From NCBI GenBank assembly GCA_002356435.2, contig AP018040.2:930001-994000 (forward strand): a DNA stretch of 64,000 nucleotides, written 5' to 3'. Both the position numbers and the translations under genes were made by a program. Numbering within the stretch: the first letter of the stretch is position 1; every line of letters begins with the position of its first letter. This DNA comes from Petrimonas sp. IBARAKI. GTDB lineage: Bacteria; Bacteroidota; Bacteroidia; Bacteroidales; Dysgonomonadaceae. The notes below the pieces were generated by a model, which was not told where the DNA came from, made no database searches, and saw only the letters and a list, made by a program, of their open reading frames with translations. Positions 25,115-34,536 of this stretch are shown here, in pieces.

Positions 25115-25997
25115 AATTACCCTTGCCAACCTGGCAGATTTGCTGGCTAAGCGAACCAATGTTTCCGGTACAGAGTCAGAGGCATTTTTAAAATCGTTGT
25201 TCGAACTCATCTCGGAAACTCTTTCCGGAGACGAAGTGGTTAAAATCAAAGATTTCGGAACATTTAAGCTCGTTCCGATTCAAGCCCGTGAAAGCGTTGA
25301 TGTGAATTCCGGCGAAAAGATAGAAATCCCCGCACATAACCGGTTGAGTTTTTTCCCGGCAACAGCATTAAAAGAGCTTGTAAACAAACCGTTTTCTCAT
25401 TTTGAGTCTATTCTGTTGAATGAAGGTATCGCATTCGAAGGAGTGGAAGAGGTGATTGAAGAGGAAGAGGGAAAGACGGAGTTGACCGAAGAAAAGCCGA
25501 TAGTAAAAAGGGAAGCTTATCAGGAAGTTTTTCGCTCGGATAGAATGGCTTCCGCCAATGTCCAAAAACGTTCTAAAATTCCTCCTGTCTGGATACCCAT
25601 TTTGGGAGGCGTTGCCATTGCGTTGGCAAGTCTTTTTTTTTTCATTCAGCGGCAAGCCGGGACACAGCCGGCAACAATAACTGAAAACCCTTCGGTAAAA
25701 GACAGTTTGCATCCTTTCAAGGCTCCTGTTGCTGAAAAAACTCAGGAGCTGCCGGAAAGGTTGGAAAAAGTGGTGGTGCAAAAGGGTAAAACCCTCAGAC
25801 TGATTGCCGAAGAGAAGTTCGGGAACCGGGAGTTTTGGGTGTATATCTACCTGAAAAACAAAGATAAAATAGAAAATCCCAACGTTGTTACCGTTGGGAC
25901 TGAACTGATTATTCCTGATTCTTCTGAATATGACATTGATGCCTCGAACACACAATCTGTAGCCAAAGCCAAAGTGCTAGGCGACGATTTTTTATAA
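25104..25997 (+). CDS. HU domain - transmembrane - LysM fusion protein
   Basis: Protein of 297 residues with an unusual layout. Residues 1-92 form an HU/IHF-type domain ([46 protein letters not shown]). An acidic linker follows at about 112-131, then a basic patch (KRSKIPPVW) and one membrane helix at about 160-181 ([20 protein letters not shown]). A LysM-like domain covers about 222-272 ([30 protein letters not shown]). If the positive-inside rule holds, HU lies in the cytoplasm and LysM in the periplasm, linking DNA to peptidoglycan. It is the last gene of the ftsY-rimO-HU cluster and ends convergently with sucD, overlapping by 6 bp. Confidence 0.85.
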   Translation: MENRITLANLADLLAKRTNVSGTESEAFLKSLFELISETLSGDEVVKIKDFGTFKLVPIQARESVDVNSGEKIEIPAHNRLSFFPATALKELVNKPFSHFESILLNEGIAFEGVEEVIEEEEGKTELTEEKPIVKREAYQEVFRSDRMASANVQKRSKIPPVWIPILGGVAIALASLFFFIQRQAGTQPATITENPSVKDSLHPFKAPVAEKTQELPERLEKVVVQKGKTLRLIAEEKFGNREFWVYIYLKNKDKIENPNVVTVGTELIIPDSSEYDIDASNTQSVAKAKVLGDDFL

Positions 25998-26858
25998 CCT
26001 GCTCTTCAATAATTCCGGTATTTGACTCGGTTCTTTGGCTACCGGAACTCCCACGGCTTCGAAAGCAGCAATTTTTTCAGCGGCACTACCCGAACCGCTG
26101 GAGATGATTGCTCCTGCGTGTCCCATCTGTTTTCCGGGAGGAGCCTGTTGTCCTGCAATGAACGCGGCTACCGGTTTTGTAACGTGCTTTTTGATGTATT
26201 CAGCAGCGCGTTCTTCAGCATCGCCCCCAATTTCGCCGATAAGGGCTATAGAGTCGGTTTCAGGATCGTTTTGAAACATTTCCAACAGTTCCTGATAATA
26301 GAGCCCCACAATGGGATCTCCGCCTACACCTACGGCAGTGGATTGTCCCAGCCCTTTGGAGGTGAGGTTGTAAACGACTTCGTAAGTGAGTGTTCCACTC
26401 CGGCTGATTACTCCGGTTGCCCCCCGTTTGAAAATCATGGTAGGCATTATGCCCACTGAACTTTTATCGGGAGATATTAAACCCGGACAATTGGGACCGA
26501 TTAGTTTGGCACCCTTTAGGTTGATGTAGCGGTAAGCTTCAACTACATCGAGGGTAGGGACACCTTCGGTAATACAGATAATAAGTTTTACTCCTGCATC
26601 GGCAGCCTCCAACATGGCATCTTTGGCAAACGGAGCCGGAACGAAGATTACCGATGTGTTGGCTTCTGTCTCTTTTACAGCTTCACGAACGGTATTAAAA
26701 ACAGGGATTCCTTCCACATTTTCTCCGCCCTTTCCGGGCGATGTCCCTCCAACAATATTGGTGCCGTATGCTTTCATCTTTGCAGTGTGAAATCCTCCGT
26801 CGCGTCCGGTAATTCCCTGAACGATTAATCGTGTATTTTTATCGATTAGAATACTCAT
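25992..26858 (-). CDS. sucD: Succinyl-CoA ligase (ADP/GDP-forming) alpha subunit
   Basis: Alpha subunit of 288 residues; with SucC it converts succinyl-CoA, ADP or GDP and phosphate to succinate, ATP or GTP and CoA. CoA-binding N-domain with [39 protein letters not shown], and the phosphohistidine site [17 protein letters not shown]. Full length. It follows sucC after 32 bp on the minus strand. Its stop overlaps the end of the convergent HU-LysM gene. Confidence 0.97.
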   Translation of the reverse strand: MSILIDKNTRLIVQGITGRDGGFHTAKMKAYGTNIVGGTSPGKGGENVEGIPVFNTVREAVKETEANTSVIFVPAPFAKDAMLEAADAGVKLIICITEGVPTLDVVEAYRYINLKGAKLIGPNCPGLISPDKSSVGIMPTMIFKRGATGVISRSGTLTYEVVYNLTSKGLGQSTAVGVGGDPIVGLYYQELLEMFQNDPETDSIALIGEIGGDAEERAAEYIKKHVTKPVAAFIAGQQAPPGKQMGHAGAIISSGSGSAAEKIAAFEAVGVPVAKEPSQIPELLKSRL

Positions 26859-26890
26859 ATTTTTTAGACGTTAAAAGTTTAAAGCTGAAC

Positions 26891-28024
26891 TTAATTTGCC
26901 AACTCAACGGCTTTTTTCCCTGCTTCACCCATGGTTTCCGCCAAGTGGAATTCGGTGCCTTCCAATAAGGCGCGGCCTTCTTTTTCATTGGTTCCGGTTA
27001 AACGGATAACAATAGGAATATCGGTTTTTATCTGGCTGAAGGCTTCCAGTAATCCTCTGGCTACATCGTCGCAACGGGTAATCCCTCCAAAGATGTTGAT
27101 CAGTACCACCTTTACATTCTTGTCACTTAGTAAAAGCTTCATGGCTTCAATGACTTTTGTAGGATTTGAGCTTCCACCGATATCCAGGAAGTTAGCTGGT
27201 TCTCCGCCATACAGTTTTATCATGTCCATCGTCGCCATGGCCAGTCCGGCACCGTTAACCATACAACCTATTTCACCGCCTAAATGCACATAGCTGAAAC
27301 CTTTGCTTTTAGCGTTTTGCTCCTTCTTTTCTTCTTCTGTCGGTTCAAAAAGAGCCGCAATTTTAGGATGACGGTAAAGGGCATTGTCGTCGAAAGTCAT
27401 TTTTGCGTCGATGGCTTTAATCAGGCCTTCTTCGGTGAGCACCAAAGGGTTGATCTCTGCCAGCGATGCGTCGGTATCCACGAACAACCTGTATAGCTTT
27501 TGGAAAATTGTTGCTGCTTCACGGACTAGCTTGATATCGTCAAACAGTTTGAAAGCAGCTTCTCGTGCCAAGTAGTCTGGTATACCGATAAGCGGGTCGA
27601 TAACTATTTTATGGATTTTTTCGGGAGTGTTACGTGCCACTTCTTCAATATCCATTCCCCCTTCGCGACTCAACATCAGGATAGTAGATTTAGATTTCCT
27701 GTCGATGACATAGCTTGCATAATATTCCGAAGCAATATTCACCGCTTTACCGATAAGCACCCTGTCAACGATAAAGCCTTTGATATCCATCCACAAGATG
27801 TTGGCTACATGTTGGCGGAGTTCTATTTCATTTTTGGCGAGTTTCACCCCTCCAGCTTTCCCCCTACCTCCGGTATGGACCTGCGCTTTTACAACCACTA
27901 ACGGAGTATCCAGTTCCTGGTATGCGCGCACTGCGTCATCAACGTTACGACAGATATATGCTTTGTCTACCGGCAATCCGTAAGATGCTAATAATTCTCT
28001 TGCCTGATACTCATGAATTTTCAT
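26891..28024 (-). CDS. sucC: Succinyl-CoA ligase (ADP/GDP-forming) beta subunit
   Basis: Beta subunit of 377 residues with the ATP-grasp domain: MKIHEYQARELLASYGLPV at the start, VVVKAQVHTGGRGKAGGVKLA (nucleotide binding), EINPLVLTEEG (metal binding) and the C-terminal ligase block NIFGGITRCDDVARGLLEA. Catalyses the succinyl-CoA step of the citric acid cycle. The 403-bp region upstream separates it from the divergent siderophore receptor gene. Confidence 0.97.
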   Translation of the reverse strand: MKIHEYQARELLASYGLPVDKAYICRNVDDAVRAYQELDTPLVVVKAQVHTGGRGKAGGVKLAKNEIELRQHVANILWMDIKGFIVDRVLIGKAVNIASEYYASYVIDRKSKSTILMLSREGGMDIEEVARNTPEKIHKIVIDPLIGIPDYLAREAAFKLFDDIKLVREAATIFQKLYRLFVDTDASLAEINPLVLTEEGLIKAIDAKMTFDDNALYRHPKIAALFEPTEEEKKEQNAKSKGFSYVHLGGEIGCMVNGAGLAMATMDMIKLYGGEPANFLDIGGSSNPTKVIEAMKLLLSDKNVKVVLINIFGGITRCDDVARGLLEAFSQIKTDIPIVIRLTGTNEKEGRALLEGTEFHLAETMGEAGKKAVELAN

Positions 28025-28427
28025 GGGCTTTTATTTTATACTAATATTTAATGAATGATTGATTTTTGATGTAGCTGTATGATTTTTCTGACAATATGTG
28101 GCACTTTAATTATGTTGTTTAACATGAGAGAGCGGTAAAATGTTTGCTCAAATAGAGAAAAATAATTTCCGTACCCGGCAAAAAGTGTAAAAAAATAGAA
28201 TAACAAAATGTTTATCAGTATATTATTGTATTGTTGGAAAGCTTTTTTGAATTTCATTAGATTCAATTTTTTCTGATAGAACTTTGATACAGAAGTACTG
28301 TGATAGCTCGCGTGAGATAATCACTTTTTTTAGGTATTCTGTTTATCGAAATATCCCTGATTTATGGGATTGTGCGAAGCGTGATTTTGCTCTTCCTTTG
28401 TGCTCTGAAAAATCAAGAAGAAAAAAG
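28025..28427. other. Divergent intergenic region between sucC and the siderophore receptor
   Basis: Holds the promoters of two divergent genes. I found no convincing TTTG / TAnnTTTG pair and no Fur-box-like palindrome by eye. The in-frame extension of the receptor upstream to 28284 is not signal-like and is not taken as coding. Confidence 0.4.
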
Positions 28428-30839
28428 ATGAATAAAAAAATAATATACTCAATAATTGCCGGAATGCTGATAAGCACGATGGTTGTTTTTTCCCAACGCG
28501 GTCACCATGTGTTGACGGGGAAAATAACGGATGAAAACAACAATGAGTTAGTGGGGGCAACCGTTTATATTGAAGAATTGGGCGTCGGAGACGATACTAA
28601 CGCGTCGGGGGATTACCGTATCGAGCATATTTCCGGCGGACGACACCGGATTATGGTGAGTTATATGGGTTATAAACCGCTTACGAAAGAAATAGATTTT
28701 AAACGGGGAGAGCAAACCCGAAGAGAAAATTTCAACCTGAAACCCGATGAACGGATGTTGGTGGAAGTGGAAGTGTTTGGGGGGCGGCGTGAACGTCCCG
28801 AAAAAATGGAAGCGCTCACGCGTATACCGCTTAGGTTGGACGAGCAGGTGCAAAGTGTATCTGTGATATCGCAAAAAATGATTGCCGAACAAGGCGCGAT
28901 GACGCTCAACGATGCCGTGCGAAATGCGCCCGGACTAGGGACTTTTGCCACTTACGGCAATACATCGGAAAGCATTACTTCGCGTGGTTATCGCGGGATC
29001 CCCGTGGTGAAAAACGGGGTGCGCATCCATTCCGATTTTCGTGGGCAGGGTTTTCTTTCGGACATGCAGGGGGTTGAAACCGTGCAGGTGTTGCGCGGTT
29101 CTGCCGCCATTGCGCAAGGCATCGGGAACGATATTGGTTCGGCAGGGGGGGTAGTGAACGTTGCTACCAAAACACCCCGTTTTGTCAATTCCGGGAACCT
29201 GGGCTTGCGTATCGGCAGTTGGGGACAGGTTCGCCCCACGTTTGATATCCAGCGTGTGTTGGATGTGCACGGACATGCCGCTTTCCGCATCAACGGAGCG
29301 TATGAACGGGCGGATAATTACCGTGTACATGTCTCGAAAGACCGCTTTTACGTGAATCCGTCATTTGCGTGGAGACCCGATGAAAAAACCAACATTGTGC
29401 TTGAAATGGATTACCTGCACGATTCGCGTACCCCGGACCAGGGAACCGTGAACCTGAGTGCCGACAGTGTGAACAATATCTACAAAATGCCGGCCGATAA
29501 GTTCCTGGGTTTTTCAAGCGACCGTCAGTTTACCAACACCCTGACATACATGGCGCACCTCACGCGCGAACTTGGAAACGGTTTCAGCGTGCGCGTGGCG
29601 TATGCCGGCGCCGACCTGAACTCGCGTTCCGTCCGGGGCCATGTTTCGGCATTGCGATCTGCGGGCACAACAGGTAAGTACAACCTGCGATCGAGAAATT
29701 ACAGCGGCGGACAGCGAAGCGACAAGAACGGAGTCTTTCAGGCAGACCTCATTGGTAAAGATATTCAAACCGGCTCTGTGAAGCATACCTTTAATGTGGG
29801 GTTCGATTATCGCTGGTCGGATGTTTCCACTGTCAGCACCAATTCCGTTACCGTAGACACGATCGACGTGCTGCAAGCTATTCCCAATGTCATGCCCAAT
29901 GTCGTGCTTAAGGATAGCGATCCGTCCACGTCGCAATCCTACTCCTACGGTTTACTGTTGCAGGAAGTAATGACGTTTAACCGTTATCTGAAAGTGTCGC
30001 TAGGATTACGATATAGCCAGGTGAACGGATTGAGCGACAACGTTGTCTCGTCTACTGGCGGTGATGTGTGGGATCCGCTGTTTGGCATCATCGTTACACC
30101 GTACGAAAATTTCAACCTTTTTGCATCGTATACGACAACTACATCGTTGCGTGGCGCCGCAAACCTTCTCGAGGACCGTGTTACGCCCGTCGGCCCCACG
30201 CGTGAAAAGCAGGTTGAAGTGGGGCTGAAAACGGAGTGGCTTGACAACCGCCTTCGTTTCAATGCGACCTATTTCCACATCCAGAACAACAACCTGACCT
30301 ATTCGTTGCTTAACGATGCCGGACAGAACACGGGTTACTACATGAAAGCCGGAAATCTGAAGAGGAAAGGTGTGGAGCTGGAACTTACAGGGCGTTTGCT
30401 GAAAAACCTGGATGTCGTGGCGGGCTATTCCTACCTGGACGCCGCTTATCACGACAGCCCCTATTATCACGCAGGGTCTGCTCCGATGAACACCGCCAAG
30501 AATACTGCCAACGGATGGGTAAATTATAGTATTTTTGATGGCGTCTTATGCAATCTTTCCTTTGGCTTGGGCATGTATTACGTGGGCCAACGCCCGCTGG
30601 CCGAATATACCTATCGCGTTGTGCCTGGACACGCTGTGCAGGCAAACACGCGTCCATTTCTCGCAGATGCATATACTACCGTGAATGCGCAGGTAGGTTA
30701 CCGGTTTAGAAATTACCGCATCCGGGTGTTTATGAACAATCTGTTCGATTCCACGGGCTACACAGCATATTATCGCGGTGGCTACCTCAATCCGACAGAT
30801 CCTAGGAATGTTGCGGTGGCGCTGAATTATCAGTTTTAA
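28428..30839 (+). CDS. TonB-dependent siderophore receptor
   Basis: Outer-membrane receptor of 803 residues. Signal peptide (IIYSIIAGMLISTMVVFSQ), carboxypeptidase-regulatory-like domain (LTGKITDENNNELVGATVYI), plug domain with the siderophore-receptor signatures DEQVQSVSVISQKMI, RNAPGLGTFATYG, SITSRGYRG and VETVQVLRGSAAIAQG, then a beta-barrel ending YQF. It would take up a ferric siderophore with energy from TonB-ExbBD. The siderophore is unknown. The middle part is visibly richer in G and C than its neighbours, which may mean acquisition by transfer. Followed after 18 bp by a PepSY-type membrane protein. Confidence 0.9.
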   Translation: MNKKIIYSIIAGMLISTMVVFSQRGHHVLTGKITDENNNELVGATVYIEELGVGDDTNASGDYRIEHISGGRHRIMVSYMGYKPLTKEIDFKRGEQTRRENFNLKPDERMLVEVEVFGGRRERPEKMEALTRIPLRLDEQVQSVSVISQKMIAEQGAMTLNDAVRNAPGLGTFATYGNTSESITSRGYRGIPVVKNGVRIHSDFRGQGFLSDMQGVETVQVLRGSAAIAQGIGNDIGSAGGVVNVATKTPRFVNSGNLGLRIGSWGQVRPTFDIQRVLDVHGHAAFRINGAYERADNYRVHVSKDRFYVNPSFAWRPDEKTNIVLEMDYLHDSRTPDQGTVNLSADSVNNIYKMPADKFLGFSSDRQFTNTLTYMAHLTRELGNGFSVRVAYAGADLNSRSVRGHVSALRSAGTTGKYNLRSRNYSGGQRSDKNGVFQADLIGKDIQTGSVKHTFNVGFDYRWSDVSTVSTNSVTVDTIDVLQAIPNVMPNVVLKDSDPSTSQSYSYGLLLQEVMTFNRYLKVSLGLRYSQVNGLSDNVVSSTGGDVWDPLFGIIVTPYENFNLFASYTTTTSLRGAANLLEDRVTPVGPTREKQVEVGLKTEWLDNRLRFNATYFHIQNNNLTYSLLNDAGQNTGYYMKAGNLKRKGVELELTGRLLKNLDVVAGYSYLDAAYHDSPYYHAGSAPMNTAKNTANGWVNYSIFDGVLCNLSFGLGMYYVGQRPLAEYTYRVVPGHAVQANTRPFLADAYTTVNAQVGYRFRNYRIRVFMNNLFDSTGYTAYYRGGYLNPTDPRNVAVALNYQF

Positions 30840-30857
30840 CAGCTAAGGTAGAAAAAA

Positions 30858-31385
30858 ATGGAACCTCAAAAGAAAAAGCAGAACATTTATCACATCATGC
30901 GGGTATTACATCGCGATATCGGATTTCTAACCATCGGGTTGACCCTTGTTTATGCGCTTTCGGGAATTTTGCTTATTTATCGGAATACCGACTTGCTGAA
31001 GACGGAGAAAGTAGAGGAAAAGCAACTGGCAACGAATCTTTCGGGGAATGATTTGGGACAACAGCTCCGTATTCGGAATTTTAAAGTGGAAAGGGAAGAA
31101 GGGGAAACAATTTATTTCAAGGAAGGTTTTTACCATGCTGCTACCGGAAAATCAGTCGTAACGCGCAAAGTGTATATCTCTCCGTTTGACAAGTTGGTGG
31201 ATTTGCACAAGATTACCGGAACGCATAGAGTGTCCGTGCTGTCTCTTGTTTACGGATTTATGCTTTGTTTCCTTGCGGTTTCCTCGTTGTTTATGTTTAA
31301 GTTCGGAAGCCGGAAAAGCCGGAGGGGAATAGCGATGATTGCATTAAGCATTGTTATTACGGTGGCGATTGTGGCGTTGGTGTGA
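30858..31385 (+). CDS. PepSY-associated membrane protein
   Basis: Protein of 175 residues with an N-terminal helix (IGFLTIGLTLVYALSGILLIY), a periplasmic part of about 85 residues, and two helices at the C-terminus (VSLVYGFMLCFLAVSSLFMFK; AMIALSIVITVAIVALV). The layout and the RVLHRDIGFLT opening, histidine included, fit the short PepSY-TM proteins found next to siderophore receptors, some of which act as ferric reductases. It is co-transcribed with the receptor, so a part in iron release from the siderophore is plausible but not shown. Confidence 0.75.
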   Translation: MEPQKKKQNIYHIMRVLHRDIGFLTIGLTLVYALSGILLIYRNTDLLKTEKVEEKQLATNLSGNDLGQQLRIRNFKVEREEGETIYFKEGFYHAATGKSVVTRKVYISPFDKLVDLHKITGTHRVSVLSLVYGFMLCFLAVSSLFMFKFGSRKSRRGIAMIALSIVITVAIVALV

Positions 31386-31389
31386 CGAC

Positions 31390-31998
31390 TCAATGGCTTT
31401 GCAGGTCAACATCCTCGATTTGAATAATTTTTTTGGAGATAGCGTATATGGTTAATCCCGACTGGCTCCGTATGCCGGTTTTGGCTGTTATGTTTTTCCG
31501 GTGGGTAACTACCGTATGGATACTGATGTTGAGCGAGTCGGCAATTTCCTTGTTGGAGTAACCGTGAACCAATTGGGTAAGTACATCAAGTTCTCTTTCA
31601 GTCAGGTTATCATCGTTTGACGGGAATTTCAATTCACTGTTGGTTCCCGTTTTTTGTAACCTGGACAAAACCTGCTCCAATGTGTCGAAAATGGTAAAAG
31701 ACGAATCGAGCAGCGCCAGTGAATGGTTATCGACAATGCCTAAGTGAATTCCAACGATGGAGAAATTGGGGTGATTTTTCCGGATCCTTCTTACGTCCTT
31801 CTCCCTGTTCACCAATAGTAGAGGGTTGATAATCAATAAATCTACCTTTTTTGAAGGGAGAATATTTTCCAAATCGTCCAGTGAATCCACTTTACAGATT
31901 ACGCAGTCAATATCCGATTGAGAAAGTACCGCGTGTAATCCTTCGTAAATAATCTGCGAATGCACCATGATGGCGATATGTAACCGGTGTCTGTTCAT
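31390..31998 (-). CDS. LuxR-type regulator with degenerate receiver domain
   Basis: Protein of 202 residues. The C-terminus (about 130-195) is a LuxR/NarL helix-turn-helix, LTERELDVLTQLVHGYSNKEI then ISIHTVVTHRKNI. The first 115 residues look like a response regulator receiver, but the strand that should carry the phosphorylated aspartate reads VDLLIINPLLL, with Asn where Asp is expected. It is therefore probably not controlled by phosphorylation. Its start overlaps the stop of the hemerythrin gene (ATGA), so the pair is one unit; the metal-binding partner may supply the signal. Confidence 0.8.
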   Translation of the reverse strand: MNRHRLHIAIMVHSQIIYEGLHAVLSQSDIDCVICKVDSLDDLENILPSKKVDLLIINPLLLVNREKDVRRIRKNHPNFSIVGIHLGIVDNHSLALLDSSFTIFDTLEQVLSRLQKTGTNSELKFPSNDDNLTERELDVLTQLVHGYSNKEIADSLNISIHTVVTHRKNITAKTGIRSQSGLTIYAISKKIIQIEDVDLQSH

Positions 31999-32696
31999 GC
32001 TTTCTCCATATTGTATCCGAAAGGAATTAAAATGGTTTCCTCAATCAATGAGTGGATATAGAGGTCGTACTCCAATTCACACAAAGAGAAAAGCAGTTTA
32101 CGGCGTAAGTTCAGGTCGTCGTTGATTACTACGTATTTCAACAATAAGTTTTTTATGTCTTTTATTTTCAGCTCTATATCGGTGTGGTGTTCGCTGTATT
32201 CCTGGGCCGAGTATGCATTGCTCTCCAGATTATCCCTGTTGCCCAGGAACTCGATAAAATACGGAAAAGCCACATTGTCCTCGTAGTCCAGGTGGTCGAT
32301 AACCTCAGCAAAGTATTCGTTAAAAAACTGCTCCAGCAACTTTAATTCCTTTTCAGGATGGTTTTTCTGCAGCTGCATTATGTAGGCACTTATTTGCGGA
32401 TATTTATCGTTGCGGTAATAGTCGTGACTGTTTTTCAAAAAGCGTACAATCTGCTTTACATCGTCAACGGAATCAATGGGATTTTCTTTGGGTTTGAAGC
32501 CGTTGTACAGGTTGGCAATCGATATAAACAGTTTCTCACTGATTCCTTTCTCTTTGCATAATTGGCTGATGGTGAAATCGCCTACCCGAAAATCGAAATT
32601 GAAATGCTGCATTACCAGCAAAAGCGAAGGGTTTTCCTCGATTAAGTCAAACAATTTCATCCCCGGTTTTATATATGTTCGGCAAACGTGATACAT
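31995..32696 (-). CDS. Hemerythrin-domain protein
   Basis: Protein of 233 residues. The C-terminal half has a hemerythrin-like four-helix pattern with metal-ligand candidates HPEKE, EVIDHLDYEDNVAFPY, EHHTDIELK and HSLIEETILIP; the N-terminal part resembles the ScdA/YtfE-type iron-sulfur repair proteins (CRTYIKPGMKLFDLIEENPSLLLVMQHFNFDFRVG). Such proteins bind a di-iron centre and sense or counter oxygen or nitric oxide. Start set at the ATG at 32696: a -7 box TATCTTTG at 32715-32722 on the minus strand would put the transcript start after the alternative TTG at 32717. Confidence 0.82.
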   Translation of the reverse strand: MYHVCRTYIKPGMKLFDLIEENPSLLLVMQHFNFDFRVGDFTISQLCKEKGISEKLFISIANLYNGFKPKENPIDSVDDVKQIVRFLKNSHDYYRNDKYPQISAYIMQLQKNHPEKELKLLEQFFNEYFAEVIDHLDYEDNVAFPYFIEFLGNRDNLESNAYSAQEYSEHHTDIELKIKDIKNLLLKYVVINDDLNLRRKLLFSLCELEYDLYIHSLIEETILIPFGYNMEKA

Positions 32697-32895
32697 AGAA
32701 AGTAGTTTTGGATACAAAGATAACTGTTTTTGTTTAGATTGATTCTAATTAAAAATGATTAACGCATGAGAATTTTCACCACCCTTGATTTCAGGAGCTT
32801 TCTTGCTTTTTTTACAACCGAAACATTTTTCCTGTTTGCGGCTGTGTTGTCTTAATTTTTATGGCTATTTTTGTGTGTCGAAAGAAATAGGAACT

Positions 32896-33429
32896 ATGCA
32901 AGACTTTAACACACTTCTGATCAATCGGAGAAGTTACCGGAAATATGCGGATGGACCCTTGGCGGGAGATGCTGTTCAACTTATCCTGGAAGCAGCGTTG
33001 CTTTCACCCACCTCCAAAAACAAACATTCCTGGGAGTTTGTGGTCGTGGAAGACCGGGAGATGCTTGCAAAACTTTCCAGGTGCAAGGCTCAGAGCGCTG
33101 CTTTTATTGCAGATGCGGCACTGGCGGTTGTGGTTCTTGGAAATCCGCTTGAAACCGATGCTTGGATTGAAGATGCCTCTATCGCTGCCATCAATATGCA
33201 GTTACAGGCCGAAGAACTGGGGATCGGCAGTTGCTGGGTACAGGTCAGGAACCGTGACTTTTCTGAAACAATCACTTCCGGAGAATACATTAACGGGATA
33301 CTCGATGTCCCTATGCCGCTGGAAGTGCTCTGTGTCATTTCTTTCGGGAAAAAAGAAAAACCCCGTTCTCCCAACAATGGCGATCAGTTGTTGTGGGAAA
33401 AGGTGCATCTGGGAAAGTATACGTTTTGA
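32896..33429 (+). CDS. Nitroreductase-family FMN oxidoreductase
   Basis: Protein of 177 residues of the nitroreductase fold: NTLLINRRSYRKYADGPL (FMN contact with RRSxRxY), LEAALLSPTSKNKHSWEFVVV, and the C-terminal EELGIGSCWVQVR and PLEVLCVISFG. These use NAD(P)H to reduce nitro compounds, quinones or similar; the substrate cannot be told. Start chosen at 32896 since the preceding in-frame residues are not protein-like and a TATTTTTG -7 box lies at 32866-32873. Followed after 49 bp by the KdsC-type gene. Confidence 0.88.
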   Translation: MQDFNTLLINRRSYRKYADGPLAGDAVQLILEAALLSPTSKNKHSWEFVVVEDREMLAKLSRCKAQSAAFIADAALAVVVLGNPLETDAWIEDASIAAINMQLQAEELGIGSCWVQVRNRDFSETITSGEYINGILDVPMPLEVLCVISFGKKEKPRSPNNGDQLLWEKVHLGKYTF

Positions 33430-33478
33430 CAGTGCACCGAATCTATAAATCTAAATGTCTAAAAATTTATAAATTTGC

Positions 33479-34000
33479 ATGAGCGCAATTAATTACGATC
33501 TTACCAAAATTAAGTCGTTTATCTTCGATGTGGACGGAGTCTTGTCCTGTCAAACCGTAACGCTTGCCGAAGACGGCCAGCCGATGCGGTCAACCAACGT
33601 GCGGGACGGTTATGCCATTCATCATGCGATACGTTCTGGACTGGATGTAGCAGTGATAACCGGAGGACGTTCGGAAATTGTCCGCCACCGCCTGGAGTCA
33701 CTCGGTGTAAGGCACATCTACCTGAAATCGTACGATAAAACCGAACAGTTGAAGGAATATATGGATAAAACCGGCTTCGACCCGGAAGAGATCATCTATG
33801 TGGGCGACGACATTATCGATTATTTGGTCATGAAAAAAGTGGGTTTACCGGTGGCTCCTGCAGATGCTTGTCCTGAAATTAAGGATATTTCCATTTACGT
33901 TTCACCCGTCAAGGGTGGTGAAGGAGTTGCCCGTGATGTCATTGAACAAGTGATGAAAGTCCAGGGCAAATGGATGGTGAACGACGCGTTCTTTTGGTGA
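33479..34000 (+). CDS. KdsC-type HAD phosphatase (3-deoxy-D-manno-octulosonate 8-phosphate phosphatase)
   Basis: Protein of 173 residues in the KdsC branch of the HAD superfamily: FIFDVDGVLSCQTVTL with the nucleophile DxD, DGYAIHHAIRSGLDVAVITGG, the later lysine KSYDKTEQL, and YVGDDIIDYLVMKKVGLPVAPADA. KdsC releases phosphate from KDO-8-phosphate, a step to lipopolysaccharide inner core. The length and the lack of a cap domain match. A role in another nonulosonic acid pathway is possible. Confidence 0.88.
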   Translation: MSAINYDLTKIKSFIFDVDGVLSCQTVTLAEDGQPMRSTNVRDGYAIHHAIRSGLDVAVITGGRSEIVRHRLESLGVRHIYLKSYDKTEQLKEYMDKTGFDPEEIIYVGDDIIDYLVMKKVGLPVAPADACPEIKDISIYVSPVKGGEGVARDVIEQVMKVQGKWMVNDAFFW

Positions 34001-34240
34001 AAAATTAAATATTTACCCAAGTTATATTTCGAACTTTTTTATGTTGGTTCGGTTCTTGTTTCCAGTTTTTTGATAAAATTTATACTTTTTTGTCGCGAAT
34101 AGATGAGGTTTAATTATAATCCGGCTCTTTACCAGGATAGTATTAAAATACTTAAAGGAAATATTTAACACAGAAAAGTTGAAAACATTTGAAACATCGA
34201 CTAATTTTGCAAAAACCAACAAAAACCACAAATAAATAAA
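34001..34240. other. Intergenic leader upstream of the Vor/Kor operon
   Basis: AT-rich, 240 bp, with the promoter noted at 34178-34209. No other feature seen. Confidence 0.5.
34178..34209 (+). promoter_or_regulatory. Promoter of the 2-oxoacid:ferredoxin oxidoreductase operon
   Basis: GTTG at 34178-34181 (one base off TTTG), a 20-base spacer and TAATTTTG at 34202-34209 fit the Bacteroidota promoter. The first start codon is 31 bases downstream. Confidence 0.55.
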
Positions 34241-34474
34241 ATGGCAAAAGTACAAGGTTATGTAGTTGTTAATACGCAACGTTGCAAGGGTTGCAATCTT
34301 TGCGTTGTGTCATGTCCTACGGACGTGTTGGAATTACAACCGCGGGAAGTGAATGATCGCGGCTATCATTACGTTTACATGAAAAACCCGGAAGAGTGCA
34401 TCGGTTGCTTTAACTGCGGAACCGTTTGTCCCGAAGGATGTTTAACCGTTTATCGTAAACGATTGGATAAATAA
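34241..34474 (+). CDS. Ferredoxin-type 4Fe-4S subunit of 2-oxoacid:acceptor oxidoreductase (delta)
   Basis: Protein of 77 residues with two CxxCxxCxxxC clusters: CKGCNLCVVSCP and CIGCFNCGTVCP. It passes electrons from the catalytic subunits to ferredoxin. First gene of an operon with alpha, a small membrane protein, beta and gamma. Full length for the KorD/VorD type. Confidence 0.92.
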   Translation: MAKVQGYVVVNTQRCKGCNLCVVSCPTDVLELQPREVNDRGYHYVYMKNPEECIGCFNCGTVCPEGCLTVYRKRLDK

Positions 34475-34536
34475 GTGAACGTTTTGTTTTTTAAGTCTAA
34501 TACTCATTAGGAGATCAAAAAAACTGAATTTAAATT

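Noticed and set aside
28548-30672. Several long minus-strand frames inside the siderophore receptor gene
   Set aside because: These arise from the GC-rich codon use of the receptor gene; none shows a domain or fitting start.
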